NCBI GenBank assembly: GCA_964459095.1
Contig: CAYWKL010000009.1
Coordinates: 1-30,828 of the forward strand
Reading direction: 5' to 3'
Length of the DNA: 30,828 nucleotides
Origin: CAYWKL01 sp964459095
GTDB lineage: Bacteria > Patescibacteriota > Microgenomatia > Daviesbacterales > UBA10151
Made by a program: the position numbers and the translations under genes. Of this stretch, positions 1-5,854 are shown one piece after another; position 1 is the stretch's first letter, and each line of letters starts with the position of its first letter. The notes below the pieces were generated by a model. That model had not been told where the DNA came from. It saw nothing but the letters and a program-made list of their open reading frames with translations, and ran no database searches.

Positions 1-2
1 GT

Positions 3-665
3 TTTATAAGAAAAAAAGTTAGTGATGGGGATCAAGTTTACATTATCACTCCTTTGATAGAATTCTCAGAGACTTTAGTTTCAGCAAAAGCTGCCAAAGT
101 TGAGTTTGAGAAGTTAAAAAAAGTTTTCCCTGATTTAAAAGTAGGACTTTTACACGGCAGATTAAAGTCAAAAGAAAAAGAAGAAGCAATAAATAGTTTT
201 AAAGAGGGCAAAACAGACATTTTAGTTTCAACCTCAGTTGTTGAGGTTGGAGTAGATGTGCCAAATGCCACAATTATGGTTATAGAAGGAGCTGAAAGGT
301 TTGGATTAGCACAACTTCACCAACTAAGGGGAAGAGTAGGAAGAGGGGAGAAAGAATCTTTTTGTTTCCTTTTTGCAGAACAAGAAGATTCTTCAACTTT
401 AAGCAGATTAAGACACTTGGAAAAAACTTTTAATGGCTTGGAATTAGCTGAATTTGATTTAAAAATAAGAGGAGGAGGAGATATTTTTGGAATCAGACAA
501 TCAGGAAGATTTGAACTTAAAATTGCATCCTTTTTTGATCTGCCGTTACTTGAGAGGGCAAAGAACGCTGCAGCTGATTTATTAAGTAATGACCCCACAC
601 TTGCTAATCATCCCTTGCTTAAGCTAAAATTAGCCGAGTTTGCATCAGAAGTGATGCCTGATTGA
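3..665 (+). CDS. recG: ATP-dependent DNA helicase RecG, C-terminal part (5' truncated by window)
   Basis: RecG is a superfamily 2 helicase that remodels stalled replication forks and branched recombination intermediates. The reading frame is open from base 3, so the true start lies outside the window and about 220 residues remain. They begin in the second RecA-like domain (QVYIITPLIE). Motif V appears as STSVVEVGVDVPNA and motif VI as QLRGRVGRG. After these comes the translocation-in-RecG region (FDLKIRGGGDIFGIRQSG). The N-terminal wedge domain and Walker A are off-window. The gene ends in TGA, 7 nt before rpmF. The motif VI to C-terminus pattern, with IRGGGDIFG and the short C-terminal tail, separates it from Mfd, which continues much further. 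Confidence 0.94.
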   Translation, partial: FIRKKVSDGDQVYIITPLIEFSETLVSAKAAKVEFEKLKKVFPDLKVGLLHGRLKSKEKEEAINSFKEGKTDILVSTSVVEVGVDVPNATIMVIEGAERFGLAQLHQLRGRVGRGEKESFCFLFAEQEDSSTLSRLRHLEKTFNGLELAEFDLKIRGGGDIFGIRQSGRFELKIASFFDLPLLERAKNAAADLLSNDPTLANHPLLKLKLAEFASEVMPD

Positions 666-672
666 ATAAAAT

Positions 673-876
673 ATGCCAAGCGAACCAAAGAAAAAACATT
701 CTAAAAGTGCAAAAAGAATAAGACGTGCCTCAATAAATTTAGCCACCATAAGTTTAGTGGTTTGTAAAAATTGTAATGAACAAACCCTAGCTCATATGGC
801 TTGCAGGTATTGTGGCTATTATGCTGGTAAAAAAACCTCTGGAGCTAAAGAAACAGTTAAAGTCACAAAGGTTTAA
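673..876 (+). CDS. rpmF: 50S ribosomal protein L32
   Basis: This is a 67-residue protein with the bL32 layout: a basic N-terminus (PKKKHSKSAKRIRRA), then a zinc-ribbon with CKNC and CRYC pairs 16 residues apart. It is a component of the large ribosomal subunit near the peptide exit region. The presence of all four cysteines indicates the zinc-binding paralogue type. The start ATG lies 7 nt after the recG stop, with no clear Shine-Dalgarno sequence. Its original downstream neighbour was probably nusB, now separated from it by the RAYT1 unit. Confidence 0.95.
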   Translation: MPSEPKKKHSKSAKRIRRASINLATISLVVCKNCNEQTLAHMACRYCGYYAGKKTSGAKETVKVTKV

Positions 877-953
877 TATCCTATGCTCCCTCGGTTAGAA
901 ACCCATCCAAATCCTTCTTTTTCTGCTTCAGAGGTAACAATGGTCCTTACTGT

Positions 954-985
954 GATTCCCTAACACCCTGATTCCCTAACACCCT
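954..985 (+). repeat. 16-bp perfect tandem duplication beside REP
   Basis: The 16-mer gattccctaacaccct occurs twice back to back at 954-969 and 970-985. The second copy runs directly into the REP hairpin at 980-992. It may be a duplication made when the RAYT1 unit inserted, or replication slippage. Confidence 0.9.
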
Positions 986-1010
986 CCGGGTGATTTAGCT
1001 TGACACCCTT
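979..1010 (+). repeat. REP element, family A, left flank of RAYT1
   Basis: The hairpin CACCC-TCC-GGGTG (980-992) is followed by the tail atttagcttgacaccctt. The same hairpin plus tail recurs inverted at 7180-7208, nearly identically at 23733-23762, and in inverted, more diverged form at 1715-1742. A short stem followed by a conserved single-stranded tail is the usual arrangement for REP sequences recognised by RAYT transposases. Confidence 0.85.
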
Positions 1011-1029
1011 TCTTTTTAACTGCTACCAT
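1000..1029 (+). promoter_or_regulatory. Candidate RAYT1 promoter built on the REP tail
   Basis: TTGACA (1000-1005) belongs to the conserved REP tail. A TACCAT -10 candidate (1024-1029) lies 18 bp downstream, and the RAYT1 ATG starts at 1036. The predicted transcript would therefore begin at or just before the start codon. The -10 matches consensus at only four of six positions. Confidence 0.5.
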
Positions 1030-1035
1030 TGGAGT

Positions 1036-1707
1036 ATGGCAACTAATAGAAGATTAGTTTTTAGAAATAGCGAGCTTTATCATGTGTTTAACAGAGGAAT
1101 GGATAAACGACCAACATTTACCAACCAGAGGGAGTTAAAACGGGCTAAGGAATTAATGAGATTTTATCAGTATAAAAATACCCCAACAAGGTTTTCTCAA
1201 TTTAATTTACTTACAAAAGAACTACAGGAGGAAAGCTGGGAAAAAATTAAAAAAGGCCCTAAATTGGTTGAGATTATATGCTTTTGTTTAATGCCTAACC
1301 ATTTTCACTTTTTGTTAAAACAACTAGAGGAAAAAGGGATTTCTAATTTTGTCGCTAATTTCACTAATGCGTACACAAAATATTTTAATACTAAATACCA
1401 AAGAACAGGTCCTTTATTTACAGGTGTATTCAAAGCTGTTCATATTGAGTCTGATGAGCAATTAATTCATCTTTCAAGATATATTCATCTTAACCCCGTT
1501 TCTTCAAGTTTGGTAGAGGAATCCCAGCTTGAGAACTATTCTTGGTCTTCCTATCCCAGATATTTACAACACAAAGATGATGATATTATTGAGAGTGAAT
1601 CAGTTTTAAGCTTTTTTAAAACTGCCAATAAGTATCAAGAATTTGTCCTTGACAATGCTAGCTATGCGAAAGAGTTGGATAAAATCAAGCATAAAATTTT
1701 AGAATAA
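1036..1707 (+). CDS. REP-associated tyrosine transposase (RAYT1, Y1_Tnp/IS200-like)
   Basis: This is a 223-residue single-domain HUH transposase of the Y1_Tnp family. The family nicks and rejoins single-stranded DNA at REP hairpins using a tyrosine nucleophile. The HUH pair is H89 and H91 in CLMPNHFHFLLKQ, and the probable catalytic tyrosine is Y113 in FTNAYTKYF. The conserved DEQLIHLSRYIHLNPV block follows. I chose the ATG at 1036 over an upstream in-frame start at 1000 because the second copy in this window aligns from the same place (YHVFNRG preceded by a short leader). The gene lies between rpmF and nusB in the same orientation and is bracketed by inverted REP copies. It looks intact. RAYT families are usually vertically maintained single-copy domesticated genes, so two different ones within 15 kb is notable. 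Confidence 0.93.
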   Translation: MATNRRLVFRNSELYHVFNRGMDKRPTFTNQRELKRAKELMRFYQYKNTPTRFSQFNLLTKELQEESWEKIKKGPKLVEIICFCLMPNHFHFLLKQLEEKGISNFVANFTNAYTKYFNTKYQRTGPLFTGVFKAVHIESDEQLIHLSRYIHLNPVSSSLVEESQLENYSWSSYPRYLQHKDDDIIESESVLSFFKTANKYQEFVLDNASYAKELDKIKHKILE

Positions 1708-1714
1708 AGAGTAT

Positions 1715-1742
1715 GTGTCAAGGTATTTCACCCGGAGGGTGT
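1715..1742 (-). repeat. REP element, family A, right flank of RAYT1 (inverted)
   Basis: Read on the minus strand this is hairpin CACCC-TCC-GGGTG, then a diverged spacer, then CTTGACAC, matching the left flank in inverted orientation. The RAYT1 gene is therefore enclosed by terminal inverted REPs. On the plus strand the hairpin loop and 3' arm supply GGAGG (1734-1738), 11 nt before the nusB start. Confidence 0.82.
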
Positions 1743-1749
1743 AAATGAA

Positions 1750-2115
1750 ATGAAAACTTCACGTGATCCTAGACACCAGCAGAGGATAAAAGTAATGCAG
1801 GAGCTTTTTGCATATGATTTTAAAAAAGAAAACGCACTTACTTTAGACCAAGCTAAGAAAATTTCTAAAAACGAAAGAGAAATTGATAGGCTAATAGTAG
1901 AGGCAGCCCCAACTTGGCCAATTGACAAAATAAACAAAATAGATTTATCTATATTAAGACAGGCTGTTTTTGAACTGAAGTTTGAACCTGAAATTCCTAT
2001 AAAGGTAGTAATAGATGAGGCAGTTGAACTAGCAAAAGAGTATGGGAGTGAGTCTTCTCCATCATTTGTAAATGGGGTGCTCGGTAAACTAGTTGAAGAA
2101 TTAAACTTAAAATAA
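1750..2115 (+). CDS. nusB: Transcription antitermination protein NusB
   Basis: This is a 121-residue all-helical NusB-family protein. NusB binds boxA RNA together with S10 (NusE) and supports rRNA antitermination. Family features visible are the N-terminal SRDPRHQQRIKVMQELFAYDF helix, the central WPIDKINKIDLSILRQAVFEL segment and the C-terminal VVIDEAVELAKEYGSESSPSFVNGVLGKL signature. The start ATG at 1750 follows GGAGG located in a REP hairpin, so a stem that forms could hide the ribosome-binding sequence. The stop overlaps the next ATG by one base (TAATG), suggesting translational coupling to the ACP-like gene. Confidence 0.94.
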   Translation: MKTSRDPRHQQRIKVMQELFAYDFKKENALTLDQAKKISKNEREIDRLIVEAAPTWPIDKINKIDLSILRQAVFELKFEPEIPIKVVIDEAVELAKEYGSESSPSFVNGVLGKLVEELNLK

Positions 2116-2351
2116 TGAATCAGACAAAAGACATTGTCGCTGCAATAGCAAAACACCTTGCTGTAACACCGGCAGATATTGATATGAATGCCTCCATAGA
2201 AACAGACTTAGGGTTAGGCCCGCTGGAAAAAGCTGATCTTTACTCTGATCTTTCTTTAAAGTTTAGTGTTACTTTTACTCCAGAGGATCTTGAAAATGTT
2301 GAAACAGTACACGATTTAGTAGTTTTAATTGAAGATTTGCTCCTTGAATAG
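2115..2351 (+). CDS. Acyl-carrier-protein-like protein lacking the phosphopantetheine serine
   Basis: This is a 78-residue four-helix ACP-fold protein. It shows the expected helix I, the ETDLG turn and the FTPEDLENVETVHDLVVLIED helix IV pattern. Canonical ACPs have DSL at the start of helix II, where the serine carries 4'-phosphopantetheine. Here the aligned segment is LGLGPLEKADL, with Pro36 where the serine should be, so acyl loading by the normal route is not possible. It sits between nusB and rnc. The acpP-rnc neighbourhood is common in bacteria, which supports homology. No fatty-acid synthesis gene is present in the window. It may have been retained as a protein-interaction module, for instance with a neighbouring RNA enzyme, but no partner can be read from sequence. 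Confidence 0.8.
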   Translation: MNQTKDIVAAIAKHLAVTPADIDMNASIETDLGLGPLEKADLYSDLSLKFSVTFTPEDLENVETVHDLVVLIEDLLLE

Positions 2352-2357
2352 TTTTTT

Positions 2358-3011
2358 ATGTTTGATGAGTCTTTTTTGGCGAAACCGGTTTATAAAGTGG
2401 CTTTCACCCACAGATCTTTCTTAAATGAATACCCTAAAGAAAGAGAGTCTAATGAAAGACTGGAGTTTTTAGGAGATTCTATTTTATCTTTTTTGGTTTC
2501 TTCATATTTATTTGAGAAACGATCTAGGGATGAGGAGGGTGAGTTAACTAACTTAAGATCTTTTATTGTTAAAACAGCCTCCCTTGCAAAGGCTGCACAA
2601 AATTTAGGGTTGGGGAAGTACTTAAGAATGTCTAAGGGAGAAGAACAATCTGGAGGAAGGGAAAACCCCCAGCTTTTAGCAAATACTTATGAGGCACTTT
2701 TAGGAGCAATTTTTTTAGATCAGGGTCTTGCGAGTGCAAAAAAGTTTGTTTCAGATACACTTTTGCCCTTATTTGAAAAAGAGCTTCTTTCTGGACCTCC
2801 TAAAGACTCAAAATCACGCCTTCAAGAAATTGCTCAAAATACAACAAAACAATCCCCAAAATATAAAATATTAAAAACAGAGGGGCCTGATCATGCCAAA
2901 GTATTCACTGTTGGTGTTTTTTTGCAAGGAAAACAAATAGGAGAGGGTTCAGGACTCTCTAAACAGCTAGCAGAAGAAGAAGCAGCAACAAAAGCCTTAA
3001 ATAATATTTAA
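2358..3011 (+). CDS. rnc: Ribonuclease III
   Basis: This is a 217-residue dsRNA endonuclease for rRNA and mRNA processing. The signature NERLEFLGDS (residues 32-41) supplies catalytic Glu36 and Asp40. The second acidic cluster is in ANTYEALLGAIFLDQG. The C-terminal third (SKSRLQEIAQ to the end) is a double-stranded RNA-binding domain ending in the characteristic AEEEAATKAL helix. The length is typical. It starts 6 nt after the ACP-like stop with no obvious Shine-Dalgarno sequence, probably in the nusB operon. Confidence 0.96.
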   Translation: MFDESFLAKPVYKVAFTHRSFLNEYPKERESNERLEFLGDSILSFLVSSYLFEKRSRDEEGELTNLRSFIVKTASLAKAAQNLGLGKYLRMSKGEEQSGGRENPQLLANTYEALLGAIFLDQGLASAKKFVSDTLLPLFEKELLSGPPKDSKSRLQEIAQNTTKQSPKYKILKTEGPDHAKVFTVGVFLQGKQIGEGSGLSKQLAEEEAATKALNNI

Positions 3012-3031
3012 AACTAACTCGTTTATTCCTC

Positions 3032-3061
3032 TTGCATGCGTACATGATCTTAAGCTATACT
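3032..3061 (+). promoter_or_regulatory. Promoter of rpsP-khpA-trmD, near-leaderless
   Basis: TTGCAT (3032-3037), an 18-bp spacer, and TATACT (3056-3061). The rpsP ATG begins at 3070, eight bases past the -10, so transcription should begin at or one or two bases before the start codon. No Shine-Dalgarno sequence is present. Confidence 0.65.
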
Positions 3062-3069
3062 TACTCACC

Positions 3070-3555
3070 ATGCCGGTTAAAATAAGACTTATGCGTATTG
3101 GAGCCAAAAAGCAACCCTTTTATAGGGTTGTGGCTGTTGATGAAAGAAAAAAAAGGACTGGGCAGTATTTAGAGCTTTTAGGAACTTATAATCCTTTAAC
3201 TGAACCTAAAGAAATAAAATTAGATCAAGCAAAAATAGACGCCTGGATAAAAAAAGGAGCTCAGCCTTCAGACGGTTTCTTAAGAATGATTGGCAAAGCT
3301 CCCCAAAGGCCTCCAAGAAAACCAAAAAAGGAGAGTAAACAGACAACAGATAACACTGTACAGCAAGAACCATCAGCAGAAACCGAGAGTCCTCAAACAC
3401 AACAAAGCGCACCAGAAGCTGACAATATAGCTGCTGAAACCCAACCTACAGAAATCTCTGCAGAGACTGTTACAGACCAAGCACCACCTGAACCATCAGC
3501 AGAAGCTGAAACTCCACAATCAGCTGAGGAAGAAAAACCAGAATCATCTAGCTAA
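3070..3555 (+). CDS. rpsP: 30S ribosomal protein S16 with long acidic C-terminal extension
   Basis: Residues 1 to about 80 are a standard bS16 (PVKIRLMRIGAKKQPFYRVV, then LGTYNPLTEPKEIKLD and the FLRMIGKAPQ region). bS16 proteins are usually about 80-90 residues, while this one has 161. The second half is low complexity, rich in Glu, Pro, Ala, Thr, Ser and Gln. It contains a repeated EPSAE motif and no predicted fold, with a basic linker (RKPKKESK) between the two parts. The tail is probably disordered and exposed on the ribosome surface. The stop abuts the khpA ATG directly. Confidence 0.95.
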   Translation: MPVKIRLMRIGAKKQPFYRVVAVDERKKRTGQYLELLGTYNPLTEPKEIKLDQAKIDAWIKKGAQPSDGFLRMIGKAPQRPPRKPKKESKQTTDNTVQQEPSAETESPQTQQSAPEADNIAAETQPTEISAETVTDQAPPEPSAEAETPQSAEEEKPESSS

Positions 3556-3867
3556 ATGAAAGACCTAGTAGAATACATTGCTAAAAGTATTGTATCTAAA
3601 CCGGATGCAGTTATAGTAGAAGAAAAAGAAACTGAACCAGGGGTTGTTGAACTTACTTTAACAGTTGATCCAGAAGATATGGGTTTAATTATTGGAAAAG
3701 GTGGACAAATGATAAAAGCTATCAGAAGGCTTTTGACTGTAAGGGCAATGGCTGAGCAGGTTCGGGTAAATTTAGCGCTTGCAGAACCGCCAGGATCTGA
3801 ATCAGCTAAAACTGACGGTGAGCAGGCCGATGTAGTTGAAAACACTGAAGCGCAGGCTGAATCGTAG
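3556..3867 (+). CDS. khpA: KH-domain RNA-binding protein KhpA
   Basis: This is a 103-residue protein with one KH domain. The GxxG loop is IIGKGGQMIKAI (G47-K-G-G50), preceded by the VELTLTVDPEDMG strand. KhpA proteins, also called YlqC, bind RNA and often partner with the Jag/KhpB protein. The order rpsP-khpA-trmD is the classical one. As in the upstream S16, the C-terminus adds an acidic disordered tail (about residues 77-103) beyond the usual 75-80 residue family length. rimM, often found between khpA and trmD, is absent here. Confidence 0.9.
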   Translation: MKDLVEYIAKSIVSKPDAVIVEEKETEPGVVELTLTVDPEDMGLIIGKGGQMIKAIRRLLTVRAMAEQVRVNLALAEPPGSESAKTDGEQADVVENTEAQAES

Positions 3868-3887
3868 ATCTCTGCTGTGCAAAAACA

Positions 3888-4637
3888 ATGAAAATCTCCA
3901 TAATTACTCTTTTCCCAGAAGTTTTTTATCCTATATTAAATTCTTCTATCCTTAAAAGAGCTCAGGTTAAGAAAAAAATTCAGTTTGATTTAATTAATTT
4001 AAGAGATTTTGGGGAAGGCAGACATAAAGTTGTTGACGCACGACCATATGGTGGAGGAGCAGGGATGATACTAAAGGCTAGTGTGCTAGCTAAAGCTCTA
4101 AAATCAGTTAGCAGTTCACAATTATTCGTTAATGGTAAGCGCAAAAAAGCGAAGAACGATAAACGAGCTAACGAACTAACAATTCTTATGTCTGCATCAG
4201 GAAAAACCTGGAACCAAGCTAGGGCAAAGAAGTTCTCCAAACTAAACCATTTAATTCTTATTTGCGGCCATTATGAAGGAGTAGACCAAAGATTTATAGA
4301 AAAGTATGTAGATGAAGAAATCTCAATTGGAGATTATGTTTTAACTGGAGGTGAAATCCCTACCATGGTGATCATTGACTCAATCACAAGACTTCTACCA
4401 GGAGTTTTGGAAAAGAAAGAAGCAGTAGCTGAAGAATCCTTTTCTAAATACAGCATACAAAATACTATATACCAGTTATTGGAATACCCACACTTCACAA
4501 GGCCAGAAGAATTTGAAGGAAAAAAAGTTCCTAAGGTTTTACTCTCAGGAAACCACAAAGAAATTAAGGAGTGGAGAAAACAACAATCCTTTAAGAAAAC
4601 TAAGAAAATGAGGCCTGACCTATTGGAAAGGATTTGA
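3888..4637 (+). CDS. trmD: tRNA (guanine-N1-)-methyltransferase TrmD
   Basis: This is a 249-residue SPOUT methyltransferase that makes m1G37 in tRNAs and protects reading frame. Family blocks visible are MKISIITLFPEVF at the N-terminus, the VVDARPYGGGAGMI active-site loop, ICGHYEGVDQR and EEISIGDYVLTGGE, which form the trefoil-knot SAM site. Residues about 75-97 (SSQLFVNGKRKKAKNDKRAN) are an insertion relative to the usual short linker before the TILMSASGK strand. Its DNA is repetitive in character. The last 18 nt overlap the 3' end of the convergent pilO gene. rplS does not follow. Confidence 0.95.
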   Translation: MKISIITLFPEVFYPILNSSILKRAQVKKKIQFDLINLRDFGEGRHKVVDARPYGGGAGMILKASVLAKALKSVSSSQLFVNGKRKKAKNDKRANELTILMSASGKTWNQARAKKFSKLNHLILICGHYEGVDQRFIEKYVDEEISIGDYVLTGGEIPTMVIIDSITRLLPGVLEKKEAVAEESFSKYSIQNTIYQLLEYPHFTRPEEFEGKKVPKVLLSGNHKEIKEWRKQQSFKKTKKMRPDLLERI

Positions 4638-5306
4638 TTTACCTTTAGGTCCTGTAGTTGTATTCTCAGATACACCCTGATTTTGGCTAACCTCTTTACT
4701 AATATCTGCAACCTCTTGTAAATCCTCTTTTGTGAGAGGTTGGATTTCCTGATCAATTTGACTTAATTTAGTTGTAACGGGCTGGAAATATGCTGTTAAG
4801 CTTATTGAGGCAAGATACTGCGAATTACTTTTTGAACCAATTAATTCAGCTTTATTGAAAACAAAAAGCCTTGGACTCGATTTTAGATTAACAATAAAAT
4901 CATTTATATTATCAAGGCCTCCCTCTATATCAACACGAAGCTGAAAATTATCAGATGTTGAAGAACTTGACACGCTTACACTGAAAGATAACATGGTTAC
5001 TTTAGCTTTGGAAGTTAATATTTGAATTTGGCTTATTGCTTGAGGAATATCGGAGGAAGGGGGTAAACTGAAAGCTAATTTAGAAAAATTAGTCTTATAT
5101 TGCTCCACATTAATATTTTCTAAAATGCTTACCTTTCTATCTAAACTTTCTGATAAGGCTTCTTGCTTTTTTATTTCTGAATTTAATTTCAAAATAGAAA
5201 CTGTTTGCGGCACTAATACAGTCACCAATAAAACAATTGTTATAACTACGCCTACTGCTGGAAGAATAAATATTTTTAAATTTTCATTACTTATTTTTAT
5301 ATTCAT
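4620..5306 (-). CDS. pilO: Type IV pilus assembly protein PilO-like
   Basis: This is a 228-residue bitopic membrane protein. It has a short cytoplasmic N-terminus, one transmembrane helix (about residues 12-33), a coiled-coil stretch (LNSEIKKQEALSESLDRKV) and a ferredoxin-like periplasmic-side domain with SDIPQAISQIQILTSKAKVTM followed by strands. PilO pairs with PilN to connect PilM to the pilus base. The C-terminal 35 residues (KEDLQEVADISKEV onward) look disordered. The start ATG overlaps the pilN stop by 4 nt. It is the last gene of pilMNO and converges on trmD. Assignment rests on topology and position more than on a sequence signature. Confidence 0.82.
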   Translation of the reverse strand: MNIKISNENLKIFILPAVGVVITIVLLVTVLVPQTVSILKLNSEIKKQEALSESLDRKVSILENINVEQYKTNFSKLAFSLPPSSDIPQAISQIQILTSKAKVTMLSFSVSVSSSSTSDNFQLRVDIEGGLDNINDFIVNLKSSPRLFVFNKAELIGSKSNSQYLASISLTAYFQPVTTKLSQIDQEIQPLTKEDLQEVADISKEVSQNQGVSENTTTGPKGKSNPFQ

Positions 5307-5854
5307 TTTAAAATCACAGTGACATCAAATCTAAAAGAGTCTCCTGGATCTTTAGAAAGACTCGCGACCTTTACTTTAGAAACCTTATCAGAGTTTCTGC
5401 TTGGATCAGTTAAATTTTGAACTAATAGATTAAGGCTGCTTGAAGAGTCTACCTGTCCATTAAAAGAGATCTCTCCGCTGCGATCTACATTGGCAGATGT
5501 TATTTTCACACCAGTAGGAATTAAGTTAAGTAGAGTTTCAAGGGTGTCAGCTTTTCTACTATCTTCTGCTCTTAAAAGATTAATTTTTACAAGTTTTTGT
5601 TTTATTAAGGTTAAGTACCCTTCCTGTTGGTTAAGTGATGAGGTTTTATCACGTAAATCTTTAAGCTTTGAATTTACAGATCTTAATTTTTCAGTTTGAA
5701 TTATTCCGAGAACAAAAACCCCAGAAGTAATAATGACAACTAAAATAATAATCAAAAAGCTAACTCTGAAAACCCACTTTTTCGTACTCCTTTTTTTCCG
5801 TACTTCTTCAAGCTCAGTGGGCAGTAAATTTATTTTAATCTTATCTGTACTCAC
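5303..5854 (-). CDS. pilN: Type IV pilus assembly protein PilN-like
   Basis: This is a 183-residue protein. The N-terminal KINLLPTELEE is the conserved PilN motif that inserts into PilM. A transmembrane helix follows at about 29-51, then a coiled coil (KLRSVNSKLKDLRDKTSSL) and a small ferredoxin-like domain (ITSANVDRSGEISFNGQVDS). The start is GTG at 5854 and overlaps the pilM stop (GTGA). It belongs to the pilM-pilN-pilO alignment subcomplex in the cytoplasmic membrane. Confidence 0.9.
   Translation of the reverse strand: MSTDKIKINLLPTELEEVRKKRSTKKWVFRVSFLIIILVVIITSGVFVLGIIQTEKLRSVNSKLKDLRDKTSSLNQQEGYLTLIKQKLVKINLLRAEDSRKADTLETLLNLIPTGVKITSANVDRSGEISFNGQVDSSSSLNLLVQNLTDPSRNSDKVSKVKVASLSKDPGDSFRFDVTVILK

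Noticed and set aside
663..665. TGA as a glycine codon (recoded genetic code of some CPR lineages)
   Set aside because: TGA ends several complete genes at natural lengths (recG, murC, ddl overlaps, pilM), and no core gene contains an internal in-frame TGA.
1728..2156. 142-codon minus-strand ORF opposite nusB
   Set aside because: The plus frame is a clear NusB with family motifs; the minus frame is a compositional shadow (Ser/Phe rich) with no motif.
4620..4645. aaagg...ccttt pairing at the trmD/pilO junction considered as a bidirectional terminator
   Set aside because: Only a five-base stem with a ten-base loop and no T-run on either strand.
4334..4756. 140-codon minus-strand ORF opposite the 3' half of trmD
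   Set aside because: It covers conserved TrmD motifs and the pilO 3' end in other frames and has no recognisable domain.
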